Assembly: GCF_004016505.1 (NCBI RefSeq)
Contig: NZ_SACR01000001.1
Coordinates: 744,001-808,000 of the forward strand
Length of the DNA stretch: 64,000 nucleotides
Reading direction: 5' to 3'
Origin: Rubrivivax rivuli
GTDB lineage: Bacteria; Pseudomonadota; Gammaproteobacteria; Burkholderiales; Burkholderiaceae_C
Positions 19,055 to 28,033 of this stretch are shown piece after piece. Numbering within the stretch: position 1 is the first letter of the stretch; the number at the start of each line of letters is the position of its first letter. The notes beneath the pieces are model-generated. The model made no database searches and was not told the DNA's origin. It saw only the letters and a list, made by a program, of their open reading frames with translations. A program made the position numbers and the translations under genes.

Positions 19055-20590
19055 TCAGGCGGCGGTGAAGTTGCCGTGGAAGCCGAGCGGCAGGCCGTAG
19101 GGCAGCACCGCCTGCGCGATGGGGCCGTCGCCGATGCGCGCCGCATCCAGCAGGTTCAGCACCGTGGCCTGGCGCCGGGCGTCGTAGGTGGTGCCAAGCA
19201 GCCAGGCGTCGAGCTCGCCCGTCTTGCCGGGCTTGGGCACCAGCACGTGCTCTTCGGCCACCACGTGCTCGCCGTAGTCGTGGCGCTGCGTGCGGCCGGT
19301 GTGCGTGTCGAGCAGTTGCACGCCATGCAGCAGGCCGTAGTCCTGGCGCGCCGGGTACAGCGGCCAGGCCGCGGCCGTGAGCAGCCAGCGTGCCGGCAGG
19401 CCGATGCGCTGCGGGTGCACGCGCGGGAACTCCACATCGCCAGCCAGCTTCTGCACTTGCACGCGGCCCGTGCCCATGTGCAGCCGGGCCAGGCGCAGGC
19501 CGCTGTCGCTGACCTGGGGCGCGGCGCGGCCGGCCATCATCGCCACGGCGCCTTCGTCGAGGAAGCTCGCATCTGGCGCGCCGATGTAGCTGAGCGCGAT
19601 CTCGCCGTCGGCCGCCTCGAATGCGTTGCCGACATGGAACACCATCTCGGCCGGCAGCTCGAAGACGCGGCGCCTCGTGATGTCGGCCTTCTCCATCACC
19701 AGCACGCGCAGCGGCTCGCCGAGAGCCAGCTTGAAGCGGTGGCGGCCGTCGGCCGGGCGCTGCATGAAGTCGATGCCCACCGGCGGCAGCGGCACCACGA
19801 GGTAGCGCTCGGTGACGGCGAGGTCGTGCACCATGGTGCCGCGCAGGCCGGCGGGCAGTGGCAGCTCGCCCACCTGGGCGCGCACCAGGCGGCCCTGGCC
19901 GTCGATGTGCCACACCACCAGGCGGTGGCCGGCGGTGCCGATGTTCCACAGCTGGCCGGCAGCGTCCACCTTGGGGTGGGCCGAGAACGGCACTTGTGCC
20001 AGGTCCTGGCGCCAGGTCACCGGGCCCGTGGTGGCCAGGTCGGCCGGGTTCAGCGCGTAGGCCGAGCCGCCTTCCCACATCGCCAGCACCTGCCCGGCGT
20101 GTTCCAGCGCGTTGGTGTTGGCCACGTTCACCGCATCGGGCCCACTGATGGGCGGCCCGCCGGCGATGTGCGTGCCCAGCGTGGGCAGCAGGAATCGACC
20201 GGCACTCTGCTCGGCCTTCAGCTTGCTGGTGCGCACGAGGCGGCCGCGGTGCCGCACGGCGCCGTCGCCGATGCTGAACTGCTGCACCATGCCGTCGCCG
20301 TCGAACCAGTGGTGGTAGCGCTGGCCGCCGCGTTCGAAGAGCGCCGGGCCGTTGCGGTAGAAGCGGCCTTGCAGCTCGGCCGGCCAGCGGCCGCGCAGCG
20401 AGGCCACGGCATCGCGGTCGCCGGTGATGTCGTCCACGCCCTTCAGCGGGGCCAGCAGCGGCTGGCGAGGCCTGGCGTTGTCGAAGTCTTGCGGGCGGGC
20501 GGCGGCGTGCGCGGCACCCGCGCCCAGGCCCGTGAGGGCGGCCAGGCCCGCAGGGCCCAGGCTCAGCAGCAGTTGGCGGCGTTGCAGCAT
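19055..20590 (-). CDS. Carotenoid oxygenase (RPE65/CCD family), Tat-exported
   Basis: A 511-residue non-haem iron carotenoid cleavage dioxygenase. The four iron-ligand histidines are all visible: His205 (SAHPKVD), His255 (TMVHDLAVTERY), His319 (VFHVGNAFE) and His505 (GFHGNF). RFYRNGPALFERGGQRYHHWFDGDGM near residues 77-101 is also typical. It begins MLQRRQLLLSLGPAGLAALTG, a twin-arginine type leader cut after AHA, so the enzyme should be folded with iron in the cytoplasm and then exported, which is unusual for the family. It follows a DUF2141 gene by 14 nt. The substrate (carotenoid, retinoid or stilbene-like) is not decided by the sequence. Confidence 0.92.
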   Translation of the reverse strand: MLQRRQLLLSLGPAGLAALTGLGAGAAHAAARPQDFDNARPRQPLLAPLKGVDDITGDRDAVASLRGRWPAELQGRFYRNGPALFERGGQRYHHWFDGDGMVQQFSIGDGAVRHRGRLVRTSKLKAEQSAGRFLLPTLGTHIAGGPPISGPDAVNVANTNALEHAGQVLAMWEGGSAYALNPADLATTGPVTWRQDLAQVPFSAHPKVDAAGQLWNIGTAGHRLVVWHIDGQGRLVRAQVGELPLPAGLRGTMVHDLAVTERYLVVPLPPVGIDFMQRPADGRHRFKLALGEPLRVLVMEKADITRRRVFELPAEMVFHVGNAFEAADGEIALSYIGAPDASFLDEGAVAMMAGRAAPQVSDSGLRLARLHMGTGRVQVQKLAGDVEFPRVHPQRIGLPARWLLTAAAWPLYPARQDYGLLHGVQLLDTHTGRTQRHDYGEHVVAEEHVLVPKPGKTGELDAWLLGTTYDARRQATVLNLLDAARIGDGPIAQAVLPYGLPLGFHGNFTAA

Positions 20591-20604
20591 GGTCGTGCCC
20601 CTGC

Positions 20605-21102
20605 TCACATCGACATCTTCACGGCGATGGGGCGGCCATCCAGCGCCACCTTGCCGGTGTCCCACTGCGGCCCGAACATGCCCGGGTTGCCCGATGAGCC
20701 CCAGGGTTCGGTGGGCATGCCCATGAGGTTGCGGCCCATCTTGCCGTCGCTGTCGAGGTCCTGGAACAGCATCAGTGCGACCTCGCTGCCGCTCAAGCCG
20801 CAGAGCTGCACGCTCATGCGTGCCTCGCCGGCCGGCACGCGGATCGACTTCAGCGGGCGCTTGCCGAAGGTTTCGGCGCTGCCATACGCAGCGATCATCA
20901 CCTGGCCCTGGCCGGGGCGTACGTTGTCGATCTCCACCTTGGCGCAGTACCCGTCCGGGGTGTTGCTGGCCGAGGCTGCGGGTGCGGCCGCAGGGGCAAC
21001 CAGCGCCTGCGCGGCGATGGGGCCGCTGGCGAGGATGAGGGTGCCGCAGAGCAGCAGGCCGCCGATGCGGACGGCAGGGGCGTTCGGGGTGTGCAGTGGC
21101 AT
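20605..21102 (-). CDS. Exported DUF2141 domain protein
   Basis: A 165-residue secreted protein: signal peptide (about residues 1-35, ending PIAAQA), an Ala-rich stretch, then a DUF2141 domain with NVRPGQGQVMIAAYGSAETF, VQLCGLSGSEVALMLFQDLDSDGKMGRNLMG and a GMPTEPWG loop, all strongly typical. The LDSDGKMGRN segment looks like a calcium-type DxDG loop. DUF2141 genes recur beside carotenoid-related genes in Burkholderiales; here it heads an operon with the carotenoid oxygenase. Role unknown; a carotenoid-binding or delivery function is only a guess. Confidence 0.85.
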   Translation of the reverse strand: MPLHTPNAPAVRIGGLLLCGTLILASGPIAAQALVAPAAAPAASASNTPDGYCAKVEIDNVRPGQGQVMIAAYGSAETFGKRPLKSIRVPAGEARMSVQLCGLSGSEVALMLFQDLDSDGKMGRNLMGMPTEPWGSSGNPGMFGPQWDTGKVALDGRPIAVKMSM

Positions 21103-21280
21103 GGTGTGGCTCCGGTGGGGTGGGATGGCCACACTGTGTCGGTCTTGGCCCGCGGGCTCCATGCCGCTGCGACGGCGCGGCAGTGCGCGTCGCCAAATGA
21201 GCGCAGCCCGCCGCGAAGTGCAGGCGGGCCGCGACGGCGCCAGCAGGATGCGGGGGCCAGGCAGGGCTCCCCGCGGCGCT

Positions 21281-22021
21281 CTAGCGGTTCGCGCGGCGGC
21301 GACCAGGGCGCAGGGCCAGGGCCCCGAGCCCGGCCAGCACCAATGAAAGGCTGCCCGGCAGCGGCACACCCTGCACGGGCGGCGGCTCCGGCGGGCTGTC
21401 GAAGCTGACGCCGCGCACCCACATCACCGCGTCGGCGTAGTCCAGCGCGCCAAAGGTCTCGAAACCCAGCAGCCAGGTGTTGGTGCCGACGCTGCGCGCC
21501 CGCACGGCGCCCTGGCCGCTGGCCAGCACCTGCGCCGCTGCGTTGCCGGCCAGGCCCAGGCCCGCATCGCCGGCAAAGGCCTCCGCCTGCATCCCGAAGA
21601 CCAGCGCCTCGAAGGCGGACAGACCGCTGATGGTCCGCGAGCGGCTGATCGAATCGATGGTGAGGCTGAAGTCGCCCGCCGCATCGGCCGCGGACAGCCC
21701 GTCGCGCGTGCTGAACAGTGCGCCGCTGCCCTGCAGGAAGAGCTCGCCGGCGTGCGCGGCCATGGTGCCGACGTAGCGAACCTCCACTTCGCTGCCCACG
21801 GCGCGCAGCGGGCCGGCGGCGAAGCCGGTCCCGCTCAGCAGGTCAGCGAGAGCCGCTTGGTCGGCGAAGAACTCGGTGTCGAAGCGGTCGTGGCCGGTCG
21901 CCGTGAGTGCGGACTGCCCCGAAACCGGATCGGTGGCCGCCCCGATGACGGGCGCGGCCTGGGCCGCCAGACCGCCCAAGGCCAGACCCCAGGCCAGCGG
22001 CAGCGTGCGCATGAACTTCAT
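21281..22021 (-). CDS. PEP-CTERM-type surface protein
   Basis: A 246-residue exported protein of unknown activity. A signal peptide (MKFMRTLPLAWGLALGGLAAQA) is followed by a low-complexity Gly/Ala/Ser-rich body. The end carries a sorting tail: VPLPGSLSLVLAGL, a hydrophobic helix, and RPGRRRANR, i.e. a VPLP variant of the PEP-CTERM signal recognised by exosortase (EpsH/XrtA). The body lacks cysteines and known domains. No exosortase or EPS cluster is in this window, so the partner enzyme must lie elsewhere. A sigma-54-like promoter element precedes it (22095-22109). Start at 22021 chosen for the signal peptide; the second ATG (22013 side) is three codons in. Confidence 0.85.
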   Translation of the reverse strand: MKFMRTLPLAWGLALGGLAAQAAPVIGAATDPVSGQSALTATGHDRFDTEFFADQAALADLLSGTGFAAGPLRAVGSEVEVRYVGTMAAHAGELFLQGSGALFSTRDGLSAADAAGDFSLTIDSISRSRTISGLSAFEALVFGMQAEAFAGDAGLGLAGNAAAQVLASGQGAVRARSVGTNTWLLGFETFGALDYADAVMWVRGVSFDSPPEPPPVQGVPLPGSLSLVLAGLGALALRPGRRRANR

Positions 22022-22094
22022 CGAAGTCTCCAAAGAATGTAGTTTTGATACTTTTGCGGATCGGGCGAACCGCGCATCCTCGACTTCTCTCGAG

Positions 22095-22109
22095 GCGAGA
22101 GATGCGCCA
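22095..22109 (-). promoter_or_regulatory. Sigma-54-like promoter of the PEP-CTERM gene
   Basis: Minus strand reads TGGCGCATCTCTCGC, matching the -24/-12 consensus TGGCAC-N5-TTGC at GG and GC with the exact 10-nt spacing between them. It is about 74 nt before the ATG. Sigma-54 control through PrsK/PrsR is described for PEP-CTERM genes of flocculating betaproteobacteria. Two small mismatches (G for A, C for T) keep this tentative. Confidence 0.45.
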
Positions 22110-22191
22110 ACCCTCAATATTTCTGCTGGGATTCTCGAAACAGGGGTGATGCAGGCGCATCCGGGGAAACACCCAAGACCCCGCAAGTGAC

Positions 22192-22206
22192 TGTAGTTAA
22201 GCTACA
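22192..22206. promoter_or_regulatory. Dyad upstream of isoamylase
   Basis: TGTAG-TTAAG-CTACA is an AT-rich perfect 5-bp dyad in the otherwise GC-rich intergenic region between the divergent PEP-CTERM and isoamylase genes, 65 nt before the isoamylase ATG. Could be an operator; no regulator identified. Confidence 0.3.
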
Positions 22207-22270
22207 TCCACAACACCGAGGCCCCGCCTCCGGGCAGCCCTTGCCGCCCGCCAACCCAGGAGACCCCGCC

Positions 22271-24751
22271 ATGCGCCTGCGTCGCATCCCCGCTTTCGTT
22301 CCTACTTTGGCTGCCTGTCTGGCAGCGCTCAGCCTGGGCCTGGCCGCTGCGCCGGCGGCGGCCGTTGCCGTGCAGCCGGGCGGTGCCGAGCAATTGGGCG
22401 GCCAGCTGAACGCGGCCGGCACGGCGGTGAGCTTCCGGCTGGCTTCACGCCACGCCACGCGGGTGGAGGTCTACCTCTACCGGCAGCAGCACGGCGCGGC
22501 GCACGTGGCGCGCTACGTGATGGCCCGGCCCACCGGCAGCGAGGTCTGGCAGGTCAGCGTGCCCGTGGCGGCGCTGCGCAACCTGGGCTTCGACATCGAC
22601 CCCGCCAACCCGGACAAGCTCTTCACCAACATCTTCTACGGCTACCGGGCCTGGGGTCCGAACTGGCCCTACAACGCGGCGTGGACGCCGGGCTCGCAGG
22701 CCGGCTTCATCACCGACGTCGACACCCAGGGCCACCGCTTCAACCCCAACAAGCTGTTGCTCGACCCCTATGCGCTGGAGACCACGCACGACTACCTGAG
22801 TGCGGCCGTCAGCCCGGCGAACACCGATGCCACGGTCTACGCCAGCGGCGCTGGCGACCGCATCCGCGACAGTGCCCTGGTGGCGCCCAAGGGCGTGGTG
22901 GCCATGCCCTTCGGCCAGGGCTACACGCAGCTGTCCACGGGCACCGCGCCCGTGCGGCCGGCCAAGGACGATGTGATCGTCGAGGCCCACGTGCGCGGCT
23001 TCACGGCCGGCGACGCCAGCGTGGGCGCCTGCCGGGGCACCTATGCCGGCGCGGTGGCCAAGATCCCGCACCTGCAGGCCATGGGCATCAACACCATCGA
23101 GTTCATGCCCGTGCACGAGACCGACAACGAGGCCAACGACCTCGAGCACGCCCCCACGCAGCGCTCGGCCACCAGCACGCGCGGCGACAACTACTGGGGC
23201 TACATGACGATCAGCTACTTCGCGCCCGACCGCCGCTATGCCTGCGACAAGCGCATCGGCGGCCCCACGCGCGAGTTCGCGGGCATGGTCAAGGCCTTCC
23301 ATGACGCGGGCATCAAGGTGGTGGCCGACGTCGTCTACAACCACACGGCAGAAGGTGGCACCTGGAGCGGCAGCGACCCCGCCAAGGCCAGCCTCTTCAG
23401 CCTGCGCGGCATCGACAACGCCAGCTACTACCTGCTGACGCGCGCGCCCGGCACCGCCAACGACCGCGCCTACTACTACGACATCACCGGCACCGGCAAC
23501 ACGCTGAACACGCGCCACCCCCGCGTGCAGAAGCTGATCGTCGATTCGCTGCGCTACTACCGGCAGGCCTTCGGCATCGACGGTTTCCGCTTCGACCTCG
23601 GCATCGCGCTGGCCAACACCTACGACAACGACACCAACCCGAACGACCCGCAGCGCTTCTACTTCAGCCGCAGCAGCGCCGACACCGCGCTGGCGCAGGT
23701 GGCCGCGGCCTTCCCGGGGGTCTTCCTGTCCGGCGAGCCCTGGGGCCTGGCGCCCGGTGGCCAGGGCTACCAGCTGGGCCAGATGCCGGCCGGCTTCAGC
23801 GAGTGGAACGGCGGCTGGCGCGACGTGATCCGCCGTGCCCAGAACAAGTACGGCGTGAAGGACGGGGACGCCACGCGCGGCCGCATCGCCACGCGCCTTG
23901 CGGGGTCGGCCGACCTCTACGGCGATGCCGGCGATGGCCGAGGCAAGCCCTGGTACTCGGTGAACTTCCTCAACGTGCACGACGGCTACACCTTGAAGGA
24001 CGTGTACTCGTGCAACGGGCAGAACATCAACCAGCCCTGGCCCCTGGGCCCCAGCGATGGCGGCACCGCCGACGAAGACCAGTGGGACAACTTCGGCAAT
24101 GCCGTGCAGCAGCGCCAGCAGGCGCGCACGGGCTTCGCGCTGCTGATGCTGAGTGCCGGCATCCCCATCTTCAACGCCGGCGACGAGTTCCTGCGCAGCC
24201 TGAACTGCAACAACAACCCCTACAACGTGGACAGCGCCGGCAACTGGCTGAACTGGAACCTCAGCGCCGAGCAGCAGCACTTCCAGACCTTCGCGGCGCG
24301 CTTGCTGCAGTTCCGCAAGAACCAGCCCGCCCTGCGGCCCGAGAACTTCTATGCCAGCACCGACGGCAACGGCAACTTCATGGCGCCGCTGGACTGGTTC
24401 GGCGCCGACAAGAGCTACCGCACCAATTCCAGTGACGGCAGCTGGTGGAACGCCACCGCCAGCAGCCCTGACGGCAGCGGCCAGAACCGCACCCTGGCCT
24501 GGCGCTACGACGGTTCCGAACTCGGCGGTGGCGACACGGTGCTCGTGCTCTACAACGCCGAGCCCAACACGCGCAACTTCACGCTGCCGTGGACGGGCCC
24601 GGGCAAGAACACCTGGTGCCGCGTCACCGACACGGCCAGCTGGGCCGAAGGTCCGGGCCAGGTGGACCTGGCGGCCAGCACCTGCGTGGGTGGCGAGAAC
24701 GCCAGCTACGGCGTGAACCCGCGTTCGCTCGTGATCCTGGTTGCCCGCTGA
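22271..24751 (+). CDS. Secreted isoamylase (GH13 glycogen-debranching enzyme)
   Basis: An 826-residue exported glycoside hydrolase that cuts alpha-1,6 branches in glycogen or amylopectin. Signal peptide residues 1-37 (ends AAPAAAVA). N-terminal CBM48-type domain with YGYRAWGPNWPYNAAW and GHRFNPNKLLLDPYA. The catalytic barrel has VVADVVYNHTAEGG, nucleophile Asp442 (DGFRFDL), acid Glu489 (SGEPWG) and Asp571 (NVHDGYTLKD). The text closely follows the secreted Pseudomonas amyloderamosa isoamylase rather than intracellular GlgX. AGGAG at about 22258 sets the start. It stands alone, divergent from the PEP-CTERM gene, so it probably feeds on external polysaccharide. Confidence 0.93.
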   Translation: MRLRRIPAFVPTLAACLAALSLGLAAAPAAAVAVQPGGAEQLGGQLNAAGTAVSFRLASRHATRVEVYLYRQQHGAAHVARYVMARPTGSEVWQVSVPVAALRNLGFDIDPANPDKLFTNIFYGYRAWGPNWPYNAAWTPGSQAGFITDVDTQGHRFNPNKLLLDPYALETTHDYLSAAVSPANTDATVYASGAGDRIRDSALVAPKGVVAMPFGQGYTQLSTGTAPVRPAKDDVIVEAHVRGFTAGDASVGACRGTYAGAVAKIPHLQAMGINTIEFMPVHETDNEANDLEHAPTQRSATSTRGDNYWGYMTISYFAPDRRYACDKRIGGPTREFAGMVKAFHDAGIKVVADVVYNHTAEGGTWSGSDPAKASLFSLRGIDNASYYLLTRAPGTANDRAYYYDITGTGNTLNTRHPRVQKLIVDSLRYYRQAFGIDGFRFDLGIALANTYDNDTNPNDPQRFYFSRSSADTALAQVAAAFPGVFLSGEPWGLAPGGQGYQLGQMPAGFSEWNGGWRDVIRRAQNKYGVKDGDATRGRIATRLAGSADLYGDAGDGRGKPWYSVNFLNVHDGYTLKDVYSCNGQNINQPWPLGPSDGGTADEDQWDNFGNAVQQRQQARTGFALLMLSAGIPIFNAGDEFLRSLNCNNNPYNVDSAGNWLNWNLSAEQQHFQTFAARLLQFRKNQPALRPENFYASTDGNGNFMAPLDWFGADKSYRTNSSDGSWWNATASSPDGSGQNRTLAWRYDGSELGGGDTVLVLYNAEPNTRNFTLPWTGPGKNTWCRVTDTASWAEGPGQVDLAASTCVGGENASYGVNPRSLVILVAR

Positions 24752-24806
24752 AGGGCCCGGTCGGGGCCGGCCGAGAAGGGCACGTCAGCAGCGCCCCGCT
24801 CGCCCT

Positions 24807-25214
24807 TCATTCGCCCTTCACACGCCCGCGCCCGGCCTTCACCTCGGCCCGCACCGCCTTGCCCGCCAGGCGCCGCTGCTGCGAGCCGTAGGTGGGCTTG
24901 GTGGCACGCCGGGCCTTGGGCTGCACCGTGGCGGCGTCCACCATCTCCTGCAGGCGCAGCAGCGCATCGGCCTGGTTGCGCGGCAGGCTGCGGTGGTCTT
25001 GCGCCTTGATGACGACGGTGCCGTCGCCGCTGATGCGCTGGTCGGGCTGCGCCAAGAGGCGCTGCTTCACGTCATCAGGCAACGAAGAGGCCGCGACGTC
25101 GAAGCGCAGGTGCGCCGCGCTGCTGACCTTGTTGACGTTCTGCCCGCCCGCACCCTGTGAGCGGATGGCGCTGAAGTCGACCTCGGCGCGGTTGACCAGC
25201 ACGCGCCGGGCCAC
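24807..25214 (-). CDS. arfB: Alternative ribosome-rescue factor / peptidyl-tRNA hydrolase ArfB
   Basis: A 135-residue stalled-ribosome rescue factor (YaeJ/ICT1 family). The catalytic GGQ loop is in SQGAGGQNVNKVSSAAHLRF at about residues 19-38. The basic C-terminal tail (KARRATKPTYGSQQRRLAGKAVR...) is the part that enters the empty mRNA channel. Start is GTG at 25214, giving MARRVLVNRAEVDFSAIRSQG. It lies 6 nt after the GlsB-like gene on the same strand, so is co-transcribed. Confidence 0.93.
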   Translation of the reverse strand: MARRVLVNRAEVDFSAIRSQGAGGQNVNKVSSAAHLRFDVAASSLPDDVKQRLLAQPDQRISGDGTVVIKAQDHRSLPRNQADALLRLQEMVDAATVQPKARRATKPTYGSQQRRLAGKAVRAEVKAGRGRVKGE

Positions 25215-25220
25215 GGCCGT

Positions 25221-25472
25221 TCAGGCCTTCTTGCCGCGCAGCAGGCCCACCACGAACAGCAGCGCCAGCGCACCGGCCACCGAGGCGAACCAGCCCGCCG
25301 GCTCGCCCGCGGCATACCAGCCGAACACGCGCCCGGCCACGCCCGCCACCACCGAGCCGCCGATGCCCAGCAGGCAGGTGAGCACCCAGCCCATCTTCTG
25401 CTCGCCGGGCATGATGCCGCGCGCCAGGAAGCCGACGATGAGGCCGAGAACGATGTGGCTCAGGATTTCCAT
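25221..25472 (-). CDS. GlsB/YeaQ/YmgE-family small membrane protein
   Basis: An 83-residue protein with three hydrophobic segments and the family text LSHIVLGLIVGFLARGIMPG, followed by GWVLTCLLGIGGSVVAGVAGR and GWFASVAGALALLFVVGL, ending in a basic RGKKA. These transglycosylase-associated (Tag) proteins are general stress-induced membrane proteins of uncertain biochemical role. Start at 25472 (MEILSHIV) matches homologues. It sits between alr and arfB with 40 and 6 nt gaps. Confidence 0.9.
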   Translation of the reverse strand: MEILSHIVLGLIVGFLARGIMPGEQKMGWVLTCLLGIGGSVVAGVAGRVFGWYAAGEPAGWFASVAGALALLFVVGLLRGKKA

Positions 25473-25512
25473 GCGGGGCGGGCTTTCCGGGCTGTGAAGG
25501 AAAGGGAAGTCA

Positions 25513-26598
25513 TCAGTCGCTGCTGCGCATGGGCACACGCGGCGCCACCGCGCACATCAGCTCGTAGCCGATGGTGCCGGCCGCGTGCGCCACGTCGTCG
25601 ATGGCCAGCAGCGCGCCGCCCGGGCCGCGGCCCCAGAGCGTGACCTCGCTGCCCACGCCGGCCTGCGGCACGGGCGTGAGGTCGACCGCCAGCATGTCCA
25701 TCGAAACGCGGCCCACGGTGCCAGTGCGCACGCCGTCCACCAGCACCGGCGTGTCGGTGCCGGCGTGGCGCGGGTAGCCGTCGGCATAGCCGCAGGCCAC
25801 GATGCCGATGCGCTGCGGCTCGCGCGCCGTGTAGCTGCTGCCGTAGCCCACGGTGTCGCCAGGCTGCAGCTGCTGCGTGGCGATCAGGCGCGAGCGCAGC
25901 GTCATCGCGGGCTGCAGGCCCCAGTGCTGGATGTCGTGGGCCGGGAAATCGGGCGCGCTGCCGTAGGCCATGATGCCGGCCCGCACCCAGTCGTTGTTGA
26001 GCCCGTGCCGCAGCGTGGCCGCGCTGTTGCTCACGCTGCGTTCACCGGGCAGGTCGTGCGTGGCCGCGGCGAAGGCGCTGAGCTGGTGGTCCACGCCGCG
26101 CGGGCCGTCGGCGTCGCTGAAGTGCGTCATCAGCGAGATCTCGTCCACCTGCGGCAGTGCGTTCAAGCGCACCCAGGCGCTGCGGAAGGCCGCCGGCGTG
26201 AAGCCCAGGCGGTTCATGCCGCTGTTCATCTTCAGGAAAACGCGGTGCGGCTGCTGCGTCTTGTGCGCGGCCAGCCAGTCGATCTGCTGCTCACAGTGCA
26301 CCACGTGCCACAGCTGCAGCCGCGAGCACAGCTCCAGGTCGCGCGGCTCGAAGCAGCCTTCCAGCAGCAGGATGGGGCCGCGCCAGTCGAGTGCGCGCAG
26401 GCGCTCGGCCTCGGCGAAGTCGAGCAGCGCAAAACCATCGGCAGCGCGCAGGCCTTCGAAGGCGCGTTCGATGCCGTGGCCGTAGGCGTTGGCCTTCACC
26501 ACGGCCCACACCCGCGCGTCGGGCGCGGCGGCGCGGGCGCGGGCCAGGTTGTGGGCCAGGGCCGCGGTGTGCACCAGGGCTTCGATGGGGCGGGGCAT
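25513..26598 (-). CDS. alr: Alanine racemase
   Basis: PLP enzyme that makes D-alanine for peptidoglycan, 361 residues. PLP lysine is in [15 protein letters not shown] at about residues 32-46; the second catalytic residue, Tyr, lies in [15 protein letters not shown] at about 252-266. [16 protein letters not shown] text ([12 protein letters not shown], about 126-137) and SMDMLAVDL confirm the family. The start at 26598 ([14 protein letters not shown]) is preferred over an upstream in-frame Met. It is divergent from lplT across about 150 bp, the usual betaproteobacterial arrangement. Confidence 0.96.
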   Translation of the reverse strand: MPRPIEALVHTAALAHNLARARAAAPDARVWAVVKANAYGHGIERAFEGLRAADGFALLDFAEAERLRALDWRGPILLLEGCFEPRDLELCSRLQLWHVVHCEQQIDWLAAHKTQQPHRVFLKMNSGMNRLGFTPAAFRSAWVRLNALPQVDEISLMTHFSDADGPRGVDHQLSAFAAATHDLPGERSVSNSAATLRHGLNNDWVRAGIMAYGSAPDFPAHDIQHWGLQPAMTLRSRLIATQQLQPGDTVGYGSSYTAREPQRIGIVACGYADGYPRHAGTDTPVLVDGVRTGTVGRVSMDMLAVDLTPVPQAGVGSEVTLWGRGPGGALLAIDDVAHAAGTIGYELMCAVAPRVPMRSSD

Positions 26599-26750
26599 GT
26601 CGTGACGGGTTGCGGTGGCGGGCCGAGGGTGCGGTTTCATTCTGCCAGCCCGGCCCGGTGCGCCAGGGGTCGCGTGCTATAACCCGCCGGCCCCGAAGAT
26701 GGAGACAAGACGCACCGGCACCAGGCCGGGCGTGCCCTGCGCGCGACACG

Positions 26751-28025
26751 ATGAAAAAAGGTTTCTCGACCATCATGTCGGCGCAGTTCTTCAGCTCGCT
26801 GGCGGACAACGCGTTGCTCGTCGCCGCCGTCGAGCTGCTGCGCCTGAGCCAGGCACCCGCCTGGCAGGTGCCGGCGCTGGCGCCGATGTTCGCGCTGTTC
26901 TACGTGATCCTGGCGCCCTTCGTGGGCGCCTTCGCCGACAGCATCCCCAAGGGCCGGGTGATGTTCATCAGCAACTCGATCAAGATCGTGGGCTGCCTGA
27001 TGATGCTGTTCGGCAGCCACCCGCTGCTGGCCTACGCCGTGGTGGGCCTGGGCGCCGCGGCCTACGGGCCGGCGAAGTACGGCATCCTCACCGAGCTGCT
27101 GCCGCCCTCGCAGCTGGTCAAGGGCAACGGCTGGATCGAAGGCCTGACCATCGCCTCCATCGTGCTGGGCATCCTGCTGGGCGGGCAGCTCATCGGCCCG
27201 CGCATCTCCACCGCGCTCCTGGGCTTCGACCTGCCCTACATCAGCACCGGCATCGACACCGCGCCTGAGGCCGCCATCTCGTCCATCGTCTGGCTGTACC
27301 TCATCGCCGCGGCCTTCAACCTCTTCATCCCGCGCACCACCGCGCCGCTCATCCCCATGCAGGGCGCCGCCGCGCTGGTGATGGACTTCTCGCGCTGCAA
27401 CAGCCGCCTGTGGGGCGACAAGCTGGGGCAGATCACGCTGGCCACCACCACGCTGCTGTGGGGCATCTTCGGCAACCTGCGGCTCATCGTCTTCGCCTGG
27501 GCGGCCGCAGCGCTGGGTTACGGCACGGCGCAGGCGTCCAACCTGGCCGGCGTGGTCGTCATCGGCTCCATCCTCGGTGCGGTGGCGGCATCGTTCCTCA
27601 CCAAGCTCGACAAGGCCACCAACGTCATCCCCATGGCCGTGGCCGTCGGCTTCTTCATGATCGGGCTGGTGTTCATCAACAGCCTGGCCACGGCGGTGCC
27701 CTTCCTGATCGGCATGGGCGCGATCTGTGGCTACCTCATCGTGCCGATGAACGCGCTGCTGCAGCACCGCGGCCACAACCTGATGGGCGCCGGCCGGTCG
27801 ATCGCCGTGCAGAACTTCAACGAGCAGGCCTGCATCCTGGGGCTGGGCGCGCTGTACGTGCTGATGACACGCTTCGGCATGTCGGCCTTCGGCGCCATCA
27901 CCGTGTTTGGCATCCTCGTGGCGCTGGTGATGGAGATCATCCGCCGCTGGCACCGCCGCAACACGGTGGTTCACCGCGAAGAGGTCGAGCGCCTGCTGGT
28001 CATCGCCCGCACCGACTCGCACTGA
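26751..28025 (+). CDS. lplT: Lysophospholipid transporter LplT
   Basis: A 424-residue major facilitator protein with about 12 membrane helices that brings lysophospholipids (lyso-PE) to the inner face of the inner membrane for reacylation. Family marks: MKKGFSTIMSAQFFSSLADNALL at the N-terminus, GRVMFISNSIKIVGC, YGPAKYGILTELLPPSQLVKGNGWIEGLTI at about residues 105-134, and PMNALLQHRGHNLMGAGRSIAVQNFNEQ near 330-357. There is no attached acyltransferase (Aas) gene nearby. An EamA gene follows after 8 nt. Confidence 0.93.
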   Translation: MKKGFSTIMSAQFFSSLADNALLVAAVELLRLSQAPAWQVPALAPMFALFYVILAPFVGAFADSIPKGRVMFISNSIKIVGCLMMLFGSHPLLAYAVVGLGAAAYGPAKYGILTELLPPSQLVKGNGWIEGLTIASIVLGILLGGQLIGPRISTALLGFDLPYISTGIDTAPEAAISSIVWLYLIAAAFNLFIPRTTAPLIPMQGAAALVMDFSRCNSRLWGDKLGQITLATTTLLWGIFGNLRLIVFAWAAAALGYGTAQASNLAGVVVIGSILGAVAASFLTKLDKATNVIPMAVAVGFFMIGLVFINSLATAVPFLIGMGAICGYLIVPMNALLQHRGHNLMGAGRSIAVQNFNEQACILGLGALYVLMTRFGMSAFGAITVFGILVALVMEIIRRWHRRNTVVHREEVERLLVIARTDSH

Positions 28026-28033
28026 GCGCGGGC

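Noticed and set aside
24752..24806. GAAGGGC...GCCCTTC as a terminator of isoamylase
   Set aside because: The loop exceeds 20 nt and no T-run follows, so it is too weak to annotate.
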